Assembly (NCBI RefSeq): GCF_027922425.1 | Contig: NZ_BSFQ01000001.1 | Coordinates: 186,001 to 250,000 of the forward strand | DNA length: 64,000 bases | DNA from: Pseudonocardia halophobica | GTDB taxonomy: Bacteria; Actinomycetota; Actinomycetes; Mycobacteriales; Pseudonocardiaceae | Reading direction: 5' to 3' | In this document: in pieces, positions 28,867-37,323 of the stretch | How positions within the stretch are numbered: the stretch's first letter is position 1 | Layout: every line of letters begins with the position of its first letter | The notes under the pieces: generated by a model | The model's database searches: none | What the model saw: only the letters and a program-made list of their open reading frames with translations | Told to the model about the DNA's origin: nothing | Program-made: the position numbers and the translations under genes

Positions 28867-29198
28867 GCCCCTCCCCCGCGGCCCGCGTCCTGGTCGGCGC
28901 GGTGCGCGTCTACCAGCGCTGGATCTCCCCCGCGCTGCCCCCGACCTGCCGCTTCTACCCGAGCTGCAGCGCCTACGCGCTCGAGGCCGTGCAGGTGCAC
29001 GGCGCGGCGCGCGGCACGTGGCTGGCCGTGCGACGGCTGCTGCGCTGCCACCCGTGGCACCCTGGCGGGGTGGACCCGGTACCACCCCGGGCCCCGGATC
29101 AGGACCCGGAGCCCGAGGAACCCGATCGCCCCGCCCGCCCCGACGACCGTCGAGCCGCCGACTGCACTGAGAAGTGCGAGGAGCAAGCGCCGTGCTGA
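28863..29198 (+). CDS. yidD: membrane protein insertion efficiency factor YidD
   Basis: A 111-aa protein. The YidD core is [30 protein letters not shown], then [17 protein letters not shown], with the three conserved cysteines. The C-terminal ~35 residues are an acidic Pro/Asp/Arg tail. It helps YidC-dependent insertion at the inner membrane. It starts by GTGA overlap with rnpA, and its 3' end overlaps the yidC start. Confidence 0.93.
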   Translation: MSPSPAARVLVGAVRVYQRWISPALPPTCRFYPSCSAYALEAVQVHGAARGTWLAVRRLLRCHPWHPGGVDPVPPRAPDQDPEPEEPDRPARPDDRRAADCTEKCEEQAPC

Positions 29199-30307
29199 AC
29201 TTCATCTACTACCCCGTGTCGTTCATCATGTGGGTCTGGCACAAGGCGTTCGGCTTCGTGTTCGGCGCGGACTCGGGCATCTCCTGGGTGCTCGCGGTGA
29301 TCTTCCTGGTCTTCACCCTGCGCGCCATCCTGTACAAGCCCTTCGTCGGGCAGGTCCGCTCCATGCGGAAGATGCAGGAGATGGCGCCGGAGATGCAGAA
29401 GCTCCGGAAGAAGTACGCCAACGACAAGCAGAAGCTCGCCGCGGAGATGCAGAAGCTCCAGTCGGAGAACGGGGCGAACCCGCTCGGCGGCTGTCTGCCG
29501 GTCCTGGTGCAGGTCCCGGTGTTCATCGGCCTGTTCCACGTCCTGCGCGAGTTCAAGCCGGGCAAGACCGAGAACTACTTCTTCGGCGCCGACGAGGTGC
29601 GCTCCTTCGTCGACTCGGACTTCTTCGGCGCCAAGCTGGGCGCCTCGGTCGTCAACACCCAGTACTCGACGACCAGCCTCGCCGAGCTCGGCGGCAACCT
29701 GACCAGCCAGCTGATCGTCATGATCCCGCTGATGATCATCGCGGGCATCTTCACGCACATCACCGCGCGGCACTCGGTGGCCCGCCAGGCGGCCAACCCC
29801 GCGGCCATGGCGAACTCGCAGACCGCGATCATGAACAAGCTGATGCTGTACGTGTTCCCGATCGGTGTCGTGGTCGGTGGCCCGTTCCTCCCGCTCGCCA
29901 TCCTGTTCTACTGGGTCTCCAACAACCTCTGGACCCTCGGCCAGCAGTACGTCGTCTACAAGAGGATCGACGCCGAGGAGGCCGAGAAGAAGGAGAAGGC
30001 GTCCGCGCAGCGCAACTCCCTCGCCCCGAAGCCGGGCCAGAAGCCGCAGCGCGACGTCCGCGGCGTGACCGACGGGGCCACCAACGGTGCGGCGCCGGCC
30101 GACGAGGTGGAGATCGACTCCAACGGCAGCGGCGACGGCGACCCGTCGGCCGCGCCCGCGAAGAAGCCGGGCGCCAAGCCCGTGAACAAGCCGAAGCCGG
30201 GAGCGAAGCCCGTGGGCGGGAAGCCGGCGAACCGGCCGGCCGGCCAGGGCGGGCGCCCCGGCGGCGGCAACCGGACGCAGGCCCGGAAGGGCAAGAAGCG
30301 CCGGTGA
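29192..30307 (+). CDS. yidC: membrane protein insertase YidC/Oxa1
   Basis: A 371-aa protein with about five transmembrane segments. The hydrophilic-groove Arg44 lies in [10 protein letters not shown] after the first transmembrane segment, and [20 protein letters not shown] forms the cytoplasmic coiled hairpin. The C-terminal ~100 residues are Lys/Pro/Gly-rich and probably bind ribosomes. The Gram-positive-type short periplasmic N-terminus is present. The GTG at 29192 follows GAGGAG at 9-bp spacing and overlaps the end of yidD. Confidence 0.95.
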   Translation: MLNFIYYPVSFIMWVWHKAFGFVFGADSGISWVLAVIFLVFTLRAILYKPFVGQVRSMRKMQEMAPEMQKLRKKYANDKQKLAAEMQKLQSENGANPLGGCLPVLVQVPVFIGLFHVLREFKPGKTENYFFGADEVRSFVDSDFFGAKLGASVVNTQYSTTSLAELGGNLTSQLIVMIPLMIIAGIFTHITARHSVARQAANPAAMANSQTAIMNKLMLYVFPIGVVVGGPFLPLAILFYWVSNNLWTLGQQYVVYKRIDAEEAEKKEKASAQRNSLAPKPGQKPQRDVRGVTDGATNGAAPADEVEIDSNGSGDGDPSAAPAKKPGAKPVNKPKPGAKPVGGKPANRPAGQGGRPGGGNRTQARKGKKRR

Positions 30308-30443
30308 CACGAGGTCGGCGGGCGCGGCGACGCGACCCCGACCTCGACGGACCTTCGAGCGGGCGGCCGGGCGGCGCCGCCCGCTCACCTCGTCCGACCC
30401 GCCCGGGCGGAGCGGACGAGCGCAACGTGGAGAGGAGACACAC

Positions 30444-30935
30444 GTGCCGAAGACCGCGGAGAGCGGGTCCGAGGACCAGCTGATCAAAGAGGGGGACATC
30501 GCGGGCGACTACCTCGAGCGCCTGCTCGACATCCTCGACTACGACGGCGACATCGACCTCGACGTCGAGGCCGGTCGGGCCATCGTCAGCATCGACGGCG
30601 GCGAGGACCTCGTGAAGCTCGTGGGCGACCGGGGCCAGGCGCTGGAGTCGCTGCAGGAGCTGACCCGGCTCGCCGTGCAGCAGGCGTCGGGCAACCGCAG
30701 CCGGCTGATGCTGGACATCGCCGGCTGGCGGCAGAGCCGCCGGGACGAGCTCACCGAGCTCGGCACCCGGACCGCGCAGGAGGTCAAGGACTCGGGCCAG
30801 TCCGTGCGGCTCCGCCCGATGACCCCGTTCGAGCGCAAGGTCGTGCACGACGCCGTCGCCGCGGTGAAGGGCGTCTCCAGCGAGAGCGAGGGCGAGGAGC
30901 CGCGCCGGCAGGTCGTCGTCTTCCGCGACAAGTGA
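30444..30935 (+). CDS. khpB: Jag/KhpB RNA-binding protein (KH + R3H domains)
   Basis: A 163-aa protein. It has an N-terminal KH-like segment (GDYLERLLDILDYDGDIDLD, VKLVGDRGQALESLQELTRL) and a C-terminal R3H-type region (VRLRPMTPFERKVVHDAVAA, then GEEPRRQVVVF). Homologues (Jag/EloR/KhpB) bind RNA and influence cell elongation in Gram-positives. It lacks the N-terminal Jag domain, as usual in actinobacteria. The GTG start has GGAGAGGAG upstream. A hairpin terminator follows. Confidence 0.9.
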   Translation: MPKTAESGSEDQLIKEGDIAGDYLERLLDILDYDGDIDLDVEAGRAIVSIDGGEDLVKLVGDRGQALESLQELTRLAVQQASGNRSRLMLDIAGWRQSRRDELTELGTRTAQEVKDSGQSVRLRPMTPFERKVVHDAVAAVKGVSSESEGEEPRRQVVVFRDK

Positions 30936-30971
30936 GGCCGGGTCCCCCCGGGACCCGCACCCCAGCACCCG

Positions 30972-31011
30972 CCCGCGCCCTCCGTGTCCGCATCGGACCG
31001 GAGGGCGCGGG
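30972..31011 (+). terminator. hairpin terminator after khpB
   Basis: CCCGCGCCCTCCG at 30972-30984 pairs perfectly with 30999-31011 around a 14-nt loop. It follows the khpB stop by 37 bp and separates the rpmH-khpB run from rsmG. Confidence 0.6.
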
Positions 31012-31038
31012 CGTGTCCGGCCCCTCCAGAATCTGGAC

Positions 31039-31054
31039 GGTTTCACGTGGAACA
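31039..31054. promoter_or_regulatory. parS site 1 (overlaps rsmG start)
   Basis: GGTTTCACGTGGAACA differs from the ParB consensus TGTTYCACGTGRAACA only at the first base. The rsmG GTG (31047-31049) lies inside it, so ParB binding could affect rsmG. Confidence 0.85.
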
Positions 31055-31709
31055 TCCCCCCGCCCCGGCGGAGAAGGTCTTCGGCGACCGCCTCGACCTC
31101 GCCGCCCGGTACGTCGAGCACCTCGCGACGTCCGGTGTCGAGCGCGGCCTCATCGGCCCGCGCGAGACCGACCGCCTGTGGGACCGGCACGTCCTGAACT
31201 GTGCCGTCGTCGCGGAACTCGTGCCGGACGGCGCGAAGGTCGTCGACGTGGGTTCGGGAGCGGGCCTTCCCGGGATACCGTTGGCGCTGGCTCGCCCGGA
31301 TCTTCGGATCGTGCTCGTGGAGCCGCTCGCCCGCCGGGTGGAGTGGCTCAGCGAGATCATCGACGATCTGGGCCTGTCGCTCACCGTGGAGCGGGGGCGG
31401 GCCGAGGAGAATGCGATCCGGCGGCGATGGGAGGGGGCGGACGTGGTGACCGCTCGTGCCGTCGCGCCGCTCGCCCGGCTCGCCGGCTGGTCGATCCCGC
31501 TGCTCCGGGTCGGTGGCAGGCTGCTCGCCGTAAAGGGTGCCTCGGCACCCGACGAGATCGCCCGGGACGCCGACGAGGTCCGCAGGCTCGGCGGCGGCAC
31601 CCCGGTGATCGAGCGGTGCGGGGCCGGCGTCGTCGACCCGCCGAGCACCGTCGTCTCGGTCGAACGGGAGAGTCGGACCGCCGGCAGGCCGCGGAGGAGG
31701 CGCTCGTGA
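31047..31709 (+). CDS. rsmG: 16S rRNA (guanine(527)-N7)-methyltransferase RsmG
   Basis: A 220-aa SAM-dependent methyltransferase (GidB). It shows [31 protein letters not shown] and SAM-binding [17 protein letters not shown] (about 65-81), then [18 protein letters not shown]. It modifies G527 of 16S rRNA; loss gives low-level streptomycin resistance in other species. The start is placed at the GTG within the parS site because homologues begin at the equivalent position. No strong ribosome-binding site is visible, and an in-frame start at 30984 would overlap the upstream terminator. Confidence 0.92.
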   Translation: MEHPPAPAEKVFGDRLDLAARYVEHLATSGVERGLIGPRETDRLWDRHVLNCAVVAELVPDGAKVVDVGSGAGLPGIPLALARPDLRIVLVEPLARRVEWLSEIIDDLGLSLTVERGRAEENAIRRRWEGADVVTARAVAPLARLAGWSIPLLRVGGRLLAVKGASAPDEIARDADEVRRLGGGTPVIERCGAGVVDPPSTVVSVERESRTAGRPRRRRS

Positions 31710-31715
31710 TCCCGC

Positions 31716-31731
31716 CGTTCCACGTGACACG
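31716..31731. promoter_or_regulatory. parS-like site 2 (rsmG-parA gap)
   Basis: CGTTCCACGTGACACG matches the parS consensus at 13 of 16 positions, including the CACGTG core. It lies 22 bp before the parA start. Confidence 0.65.
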
Positions 31732-31752
31732 TCGTCAGGAAGGCCCCGCACG

Positions 31753-32649
31753 ATGAGCATCGGCTGGACCCCCATCGCCGAGGAGGCGGAGCGTGCCGCC
31801 CGCCTGCGGCACCCCGACCGGCACTCGATGCCGAAGCCGGCGCACCGGCGGATCCTCACCGTCGCCAACCAGAAGGGCGGCGTCGGGAAGACCACGAGCA
31901 CCGTCAACATCGCGGCCGCGCTCGCGATGCACGGCCTGCGGGTGCTCGTGGTGGACCTCGACCCCCAGGGCAACGCGAGCACGGCCCTCGGCGTCGAGCA
32001 CCGCGCCGGCACGCCGTCGATCTACGAGGCGCTGCTCGGCGAGATCGGGATCGTCGAGGCCACGGCGGTGAGCACGGCGTCGGACAACCTGCTGTGCGTG
32101 CCCGCCACGATCGACCTGGCCGGCGCCGAGATCGAACTGGTCAGCATGGTCGCCCGCGAGTCCCGGCTGCGGCAGGCGCTGTCCGACGAGGTGCTCGACG
32201 AGCTCGCCGTCGACTACGTCCTGATCGACTGCCCGCCCTCGCTGGGCCTGCTGACGGTCAACGCGCTCGTCGCGGCCGCCGAGGTGCTGATCCCGATCCA
32301 GTGCGAGTACTACGCGCTGGAGGGGCTCGGCCAGCTGCTGAGCAACATCGACCTCGTGCGGTCGCACCTCAACACCGCGCTGCACGTGTCGACGATCCTG
32401 CTGACCATGTACGACGGCCGCACCAAGCTCGCCGACCAGGTCACCTCGGAGGTGCGCCAGCACTTCGGCGGCACCGTGCTGCGGACGGTCATCCCACGCA
32501 GCGTGAAGGTCTCCGAGGCCCCGGGCTACAGCCAGACGGTGCTCGCCTACGACCCCGGGTCACGCGGCGCGATGAGCTACGTCGACGCCGCCCGGGAGAT
32601 CGCGCAGTACGGCTCGCGGATGGGCGGGCCGGAGACGAACGGGGCGTAG
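31753..32649 (+). CDS. parA: chromosome-partitioning ATPase ParA (Soj)
   Basis: A 298-aa deviant-Walker ATPase: Walker A KGGVGKTT (41-48), A' VVDLDPQGN and B DYVLIDCPPSLG, then the DNA-binding C-terminal region TVIPRSVKVSEAPGYSQTV. It forms dynamic nucleoid-bound dimers that move ParB-parS complexes apart and, in actinobacteria, interact with polar scaffold proteins. Its stop codon abuts the parB start (TAG-ATG), so the two are co-translated. Confidence 0.97.
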   Translation: MSIGWTPIAEEAERAARLRHPDRHSMPKPAHRRILTVANQKGGVGKTTSTVNIAAALAMHGLRVLVVDLDPQGNASTALGVEHRAGTPSIYEALLGEIGIVEATAVSTASDNLLCVPATIDLAGAEIELVSMVARESRLRQALSDEVLDELAVDYVLIDCPPSLGLLTVNALVAAAEVLIPIQCEYYALEGLGQLLSNIDLVRSHLNTALHVSTILLTMYDGRTKLADQVTSEVRQHFGGTVLRTVIPRSVKVSEAPGYSQTVLAYDPGSRGAMSYVDAAREIAQYGSRMGGPETNGA

Positions 32650-33624
32650 ATGGCCGAGCGCAAGGGCGGGCTGGGCCGCGGCCTGGCCGCGCTGATCCCC
32701 ACGGCGCCTCCGGGCGAGCCTTCGACCCGCCCCTCTCCCCCGACGCCGTCGGCGCACGTGCCGGAGTCGTGGGACCGGGGCGCGCCGACGGACGGGTTCG
32801 CGCCGGCCGGGGCCGTCGCCGAGGCGGGCGCGGTCTACCGGGAGATCCCGGTCGCGGCGATCCGGCCCAACCCGAAGCAGCCGCGCAGCCAGTTCGACGA
32901 GGAGCACCTCGCCGAGCTGGCGCACTCGATCCGCGAGTTCGGGCTGCTGCAGCCCATCGTGGTTCGCGAGAAGGGCTCCGGGAGCTACGAGCTCGTCATG
33001 GGCGAGCGGCGGTGGCGGGCCTCGCAGCAGGCCGGCCTCGAGGTACTGCCGGCGATCGTCCGGCGCACCGGCAACGACGAGATGCTGCGGGACGCGCTGC
33101 TGGAGAACATCCACCGCGTGCAGCTGAACCCGCTCGAGGAGGCGGCCGCCTACGAGCAGCTCCTCGCGGAGTTCGGCGTGACCCAGACCGAGCTGGCCGA
33201 CCGCATCGGCCGCAGCCGGCCGGTGGTCACCAACATGATCCGGCTGCTGCGCCTTCCGGTGGCCGTCCAGCGTCGGGTCGCCGCGGGCGTGCTGTCCGCC
33301 GGTCACGCCCGCGCCCTCCTCGGGCTCGACGACGCCGAGGCCCAGGAGGAGCTGGCCGCGCGGATCGTCGCCGAGGGCATGTCGGTGCGCGCGACCGAGG
33401 AAGCGGTCGTGCTCGCGCGCAACGAGCGGTCGCCGGGCAGGCAGCGGCAGTCCCGCTCCCGCCCCGCGCCGACCGAGGGGATGACCGAGCTCGCCACGCG
33501 CCTCTCCGACCGCTTCGACACCACGGTCAAGGTGGAGATGGGCGCGCGGAAGGGACGGCTCGTCGTCGAGTTCGGGTCGGCGGAGGACCTCGAGCGCATC
33601 GCCGGGTTGATCGAGCGGGGCTGA
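32650..33624 (+). CDS. parB: chromosome-partitioning protein ParB (Spo0J)
   Basis: A 324-aa CTPase and DNA-binding clamp. The N-terminal [11 protein letters not shown] motif stimulates ParA. CTP-binding boxes include [20 protein letters not shown] and GERRWR (118-123), and the HTH for parS is at [20 protein letters not shown]. The C-terminal dimerisation part ([20 protein letters not shown]) follows a basic linker. Cognate parS sites surround it. Confidence 0.97.
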   Translation: MAERKGGLGRGLAALIPTAPPGEPSTRPSPPTPSAHVPESWDRGAPTDGFAPAGAVAEAGAVYREIPVAAIRPNPKQPRSQFDEEHLAELAHSIREFGLLQPIVVREKGSGSYELVMGERRWRASQQAGLEVLPAIVRRTGNDEMLRDALLENIHRVQLNPLEEAAAYEQLLAEFGVTQTELADRIGRSRPVVTNMIRLLRLPVAVQRRVAAGVLSAGHARALLGLDDAEAQEELAARIVAEGMSVRATEEAVVLARNERSPGRQRQSRSRPAPTEGMTELATRLSDRFDTTVKVEMGARKGRLVVEFGSAEDLERIAGLIERG

Positions 33625-33653
33625 GCCCCTCCCACGGGGATCGGCGCGGGTGC

Positions 33654-33669
33654 CGTTCCCCGTGAAACG
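33654..33669. promoter_or_regulatory. degenerate parS-like site 3 (after parB)
   Basis: CGTTCCCCGTGAAACG has the parS arms, but the central CACGTG is CCCGTG. It matches at 13 of 16 positions and ends one base before the stop of the convergent ligase gene. It is a weak or decayed site. Confidence 0.4.
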
Positions 33670-34617
33670 TCATCCCCGCTCGACGGCGCGCTCCACGAGG
33701 GCCGCGAAGACGGTGCCCAGGTCGCTCCCCTCGGCCGCGACGGCGGTGGGGAGCAACGACGTGTCGGTGAGCCCGGGCGACACGTTCACCTCGAGGATCT
33801 GGACGCGGCCGTCGGCGTCGACGACGGCGTCCATGCGGGAGACGTCGCGGAGCCCGAGCAGGGCGTGCGCCTCGAGGGCGGTCTCGCGGAGGCGGTCCAG
33901 GACGTCGTCGGGCAGCCGGGCCGGGCAGTGGAAGCTCGCGGCCCCCTGCGTGTAGCGGGCCGTGTAGTCGTAGACGCCGCCGGGGACGTCGACCTCGACC
34001 GGCGGCAACGCGCGCGGCTCGGCGCCGTCGTGCACCACGGACACGGCGACCTCGGTGCCGATGACGAACCGCTCGGCGAGGACCGTGTCGGCGTAGGCGA
34101 GGCAGCTGACCATCGCCGACGGCAGCTCGGCGGCCGAGCGGACCACCTGGGCCCCGAGGGCGGAGCCGCCCTGGTCCGGCTTGAGCATCAGCGGCAGCCC
34201 GAGCCGGTCCACCATCGCGTCGAGGACGGCCTGGGCGCCCAGCTCGCGGAAGGTCGTGTGCGGCAGGGCGACCCAGTCCGGGGTGTCCAGGCCGGAGCGC
34301 GCGAGCTCGGCCTTCGCGGTCGGCTTGTCCCAGGCGCGCCGGCATGCCGCGGACGCGGTGCCCACGAACGGCACCCCGAGGAGCTCCAGGACGGCCTGCA
34401 CCGCCCCGTTCTCGCCCTCTCCCCCGTGCAGCGCGACGATCGCGGCGTCGGGGCGCTCGGTGCGCAGGCGCTCGATCAGCGCGGCGTCGGCGTCCCACTC
34501 GCGGACCTCCAGCCCGCTGGCGCGCAGGGCGCCGGCCAACCGGCGCCCGGATCGCAGGGACACCTCACGCTCGTGGGAGAGCCCACCCGCCAGCACGGCC
34601 ACGCTTCGATCGCTCAC
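33670..34617 (-). CDS. D-alanine-D-alanine ligase-family ATP-grasp protein
   Basis: A 315-aa ATP-grasp ligase: VAVLAGGLSHEREVSLRSG (N-terminal Gly/Ser/Glu motif of Ddl), ALHGGEGENGAVQAVLELLG, ATP-binding LPLMLKPDQGGSALGAQVV and metal-binding ILEVNVSPGLTDTSLLP. Ddl makes the D-Ala-D-Ala end of peptidoglycan precursors. This origin-proximal copy is typical of Pseudonocardiaceae, and whether it is the main Ddl or a paralogue cannot be told here. The start is uncertain: GTG 34617 gives a canonical N-terminus, while GTG 34635 and 34674 are in frame, the last lying inside a parS site. Confidence 0.85.
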   Translation of the reverse strand: MSDRSVAVLAGGLSHEREVSLRSGRRLAGALRASGLEVREWDADAALIERLRTERPDAAIVALHGGEGENGAVQAVLELLGVPFVGTASAACRRAWDKPTAKAELARSGLDTPDWVALPHTTFRELGAQAVLDAMVDRLGLPLMLKPDQGGSALGAQVVRSAAELPSAMVSCLAYADTVLAERFVIGTEVAVSVVHDGAEPRALPPVEVDVPGGVYDYTARYTQGAASFHCPARLPDDVLDRLRETALEAHALLGLRDVSRMDAVVDADGRVQILEVNVSPGLTDTSLLPTAVAAEGSDLGTVFAALVERAVERG

Positions 34618-34666
34618 CGGGGCATTCTGCGCCACGGCCCCGCCGGGTCCGGCGTCCGGTCCGAGG

Positions 34667-34682
34667 TGTTCCACGTGAAACA
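34667..34682. promoter_or_regulatory. parS site 4 (perfect consensus)
   Basis: TGTTCCACGTGAAACA is identical to the classical 16-bp parS. It lies just upstream of the ligase gene, about 1 kb from parB. Confidence 0.95.
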
Positions 34683-34839
34683 GCGGCCCGCGGGACGGCC
34701 GACCGGCACCCGGAGCGGGGGAAGTTCGGCCCTGTCACGACACGGCCGTTCCGGGGAGGGTGACGCGATGCTCCTCTCGCACCCGGCCCTCACCGTGCGC
34801 ATCGTCGAGCCCTCCTGCGGAACGGAGTGAGCGCGCCCG

Positions 34840-34855
34840 TGTTTCACGTGAAACG
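34840..34855. promoter_or_regulatory. parS site 5
   Basis: TGTTTCACGTGAAACG contains the perfect 14-bp palindrome GTTTCACGTGAAAC. It is intergenic, between the ligase and aminotransferase genes. Confidence 0.93.
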
Positions 34856-34868
34856 GGCCGGGAACGAG

Positions 34869-34900
34869 GAACGCCCCGCGGTGCGCACCGCGGGGCGTTC
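34869..34900 (-). terminator. hairpin terminator after the aminotransferase gene
   Basis: A 32-bp perfect inverted repeat (GAACGCCCCGCGG arms around TGCGCA) lies 13 bp past the aminotransferase stop on the minus strand. Confidence 0.7.
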
Positions 34901-34913
34901 GGAAGACCGGGGA

Positions 34914-36257
34914 TCAGGCCGTGTCGGGGCTCGGGGTGTGCGACCCCCTCCGGAGTTCGGGCGCCGGCGCGGCGGGGAGGCCGAAGGTGCGTCGCACCTC
35001 CAGCTCGGCCTCGATCACCCCGGCGAGGCGACGGACGCCCTCGGTGATGCGCTCCGGCGTCGGGTAGCAGTACGAGAGCCGCAGCTGGCGGCTGCCGAGC
35101 CCGTCGGCGTAGAACCCGGTGCCCGACGCGTACGCCACGCGGGCGGTGACGGCGCGCGGCAGCATCGCCTTGGCGTCGACGCCCTCCGGCAGCGTGACCC
35201 AGACGTAGAAGCCACCGTCGGGCACGGTCCAGGTGCAGCCCTCCGGCAGGTACGTGTCGAGCGCGGACAGCATCGCGTCCCGCCGCTCGCGGTACTGCTC
35301 GGTGTAGGCCTTCACCTGCGCGCGCCAGTCGTGCTTCTCCAGGTACCGGGACACGACCATCTGCGTGAAGCTCGGCGGGCACAGCGTGGCGGACTCCGCG
35401 GCCAGCACCAGCCGGTCCCGCACCGCCGGCGGCACGAGCGCCCACCCGACCCGCAGACCGGAGGCGAACGTCTTGGAGAACGACCCGAGGTAGATGACCG
35501 AGCGGTCCAGCGACCGCAGCGCCGGGTAGCGGGTGCTGCTGAAGCCGAGCAGCCCGTACGGGTTGTCCTCGACGACGCCCACCCCGTACTCCGCGCACAG
35601 GTCCAACACCCGCTGCCGCCGCTCGACGGCCATGGTCACACCGGCGGGGTTGTGGAAGTTCGGGATCGTGTAGAGGAACTTCGGGGTGACACCGCGCGCG
35701 GTGAGCGAGCGCAGCGCCTCCTCGAGCAGCTCCGGGACGAGCCCGTGCTCGTCCATCGCCACGTGGACCACGCGCGCCTGGTAGGCGGCGAAGCTGCCCA
35801 GGGCGCCGACGTACGAGGGCCCCTCGGCGAGGACCACGTCGCCCGGGTCGCAGAACAGCCGGGTGACGAGGTCGAGGGCCATCTGCGACCCGACGGTCAC
35901 GACGACGTCGTTCGGGTCGGCCTCGATCCCCTCCTCCCGCATGACGTCGCAGATCTGGGCGCGCAGCGCCGGCACGCCCTGGGCGGAGCCGTACTGCAGC
36001 GCGACCTGGCCCTCGCGGGCGACGAGGTCGCCGATCTCGCCGGACAGCTCGTCGAGCGGGAGGGCGGCGAGGTTGGGCATGCCGCCCGCGAGCGAGACGA
36101 CCTCGGGGCGGCTGGCGACGGCGAAGAGGGCGCGGATCTCGGAGGCGACCATCCCGGAGGTCCGTGCTGCGAACCGCTCCGTGGGAGGGACCGGCGCGGC
36201 TGCCGCCGCCCGCTCGACGGAGACGTCGGGCTGCTGCGGGGACGGCGGGATCGTCAC
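34914..36257 (-). CDS. PLP-dependent aminotransferase (class I/II, 2-aminoadipate/LysN-like)
   Basis: A 447-aa fold-type I aminotransferase. The PLP-binding lysine lies in LGSFSKTFASGLRVGWALVP. Earlier motifs are SLAGGMPN, YGSAQGVPALRAQI, NFHNPAGVTM and EDNPYGLL. Close relatives transfer amino groups among 2-aminoadipate, aromatic or branched-chain keto acids, and specificity cannot be read from the sequence. The GTG at 36257 has GGAGG 7 bp upstream. A dispersed 29-bp repeat lies directly upstream of that site. Confidence 0.88.
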   Translation of the reverse strand: MTIPPSPQQPDVSVERAAAAAPVPPTERFAARTSGMVASEIRALFAVASRPEVVSLAGGMPNLAALPLDELSGEIGDLVAREGQVALQYGSAQGVPALRAQICDVMREEGIEADPNDVVVTVGSQMALDLVTRLFCDPGDVVLAEGPSYVGALGSFAAYQARVVHVAMDEHGLVPELLEEALRSLTARGVTPKFLYTIPNFHNPAGVTMAVERRQRVLDLCAEYGVGVVEDNPYGLLGFSSTRYPALRSLDRSVIYLGSFSKTFASGLRVGWALVPPAVRDRLVLAAESATLCPPSFTQMVVSRYLEKHDWRAQVKAYTEQYRERRDAMLSALDTYLPEGCTWTVPDGGFYVWVTLPEGVDAKAMLPRAVTARVAYASGTGFYADGLGSRQLRLSYCYPTPERITEGVRRLAGVIEAELEVRRTFGLPAAPAPELRRGSHTPSPDTA

Positions 36258-36277
36258 GGTGGATCCTCCAGGTCGAC

Positions 36278-36306
36278 GGCTGAGCGGAGCTCGCGGAGCG
36301 AACATC
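36278..36306 (+). repeat. 29-bp dispersed repeat, copy 2
   Basis: The exact reverse complement of 23693-23721, located between the aminotransferase ribosome-binding site and its promoter region. Each copy overlaps or abuts a gene end, as is usual for small intergenic repeat families. Confidence 0.6.
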
Positions 36307-36539
36307 GGCGCCGATCGCCGCCCGGCGGCCACGCGCGCGCAGCCTCGGGGAGCGAAAGTGGCACCTGAGTGTAACCGGGACGGGTGTACGCCCTGCCCTT
36401 CGGCGAGGCTGAGACACCGGTCGCAGCAGCCGGGGTGTCGCAGGGGCCCGTATCGACCTACCATCGAACGGCCTCGTGATCACACGGGGGCTCTCGACCA
36501 CGCGGAACCCGATCGGGTCGGCCGCCCGGAGGTAGCACG

Positions 36540-37217
36540 TTGTCCTGGCACGTCGCCGCGGTCAACCTCGACAACCTGGGAGACCTCCCCAAGCGTTGTC
36601 GCTCCTGCGTCTTCTGGGAGCTCGCACCGCACCTGGCCAAACAGGCCGAGGAGTTCGGCACCACCGATCTCGAGAAGGAGGCCTGGGTCTCGGAGATCCT
36701 GCTCGAGTGGGGCTCGTGCGGGAAGATCGTCTACGTCCGCGGGGCGCCCGCCGGCTACGTCATGTACGCGCCGCCCTCCGCGGTCCCCCGCGCCACCGAG
36801 ATGCCCACCGGTCCCGTGAGTGCCGACGCGGTGCTGCTCACGACCCTTCAGGTCATGCCGGAGTACGCCGGCGAGGGCCTCGGCCGCATGCTCGCCCAGT
36901 CCGTGGTGAAGGACCTCACCCGCCGTGGCGTGAAGGCCGTCGAGGCCTTCGGCGAGGCGCGGCCGGGCTCCGAGCCCGGCTGCATCATCCCGGCCGACTT
37001 CCTGCGCAGCGTCGGGTTCAAGACGGTCCGGCCGCACCCGCGCTGGCCCCGGTTGCGAATGGAGCTCCGCTCGGGGATCACGTGGAAGGAGGACGTCGAG
37101 CACGCGCTCGAGCAACTCCTCGGGACCGTCACGATCCCGATGCAGGCCGCGGCGCCCGTCGGGCAGCCCGGGTACCAGGTACCCGCCCCGGCCGGTGCGC
37201 GCGTACGCGCGATCTGA
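36540..37217 (+). CDS. GNAT-family N-acetyltransferase
   Basis: A 225-aa protein starting at TTG with GGAGG 8 bp upstream. The acetyl-CoA-binding region appears as LLTTLQVMPEYAGEGLGRML, with the family's (Q/R)xxGxG/A pattern as EYAGEGLGR. A Cys-containing N-terminus (LPKRCRSCVFWELAP) is unusual for GNATs and could bind metal. Homologues occur between parB and cwlM in many actinobacteria. The acceptor substrate is unknown. Confidence 0.82.
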   Translation: MSWHVAAVNLDNLGDLPKRCRSCVFWELAPHLAKQAEEFGTTDLEKEAWVSEILLEWGSCGKIVYVRGAPAGYVMYAPPSAVPRATEMPTGPVSADAVLLTTLQVMPEYAGEGLGRMLAQSVVKDLTRRGVKAVEAFGEARPGSEPGCIIPADFLRSVGFKTVRPHPRWPRLRMELRSGITWKEDVEHALEQLLGTVTIPMQAAAPVGQPGYQVPAPAGARVRAI

Positions 37218-37323
37218 GGGCGCGCTGTACGGCCCGCTGAGCGACCGAATTACACGAGTGTGACCCAGGGCCCCGGGAACAGGTGATTGGCCGTTCCCGG
37301 CCCTGAGATCGATTCTCCCGGCC

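Noticed and set aside
34635..34674. Longer N-terminus for the Ddl-like protein starting inside the parS site
   Set aside because: In-frame GTGs exist but lack ribosome-binding sites, and the extra residues (VEHLGPDAGPGG) do not resemble the family; kept only as an alternative.
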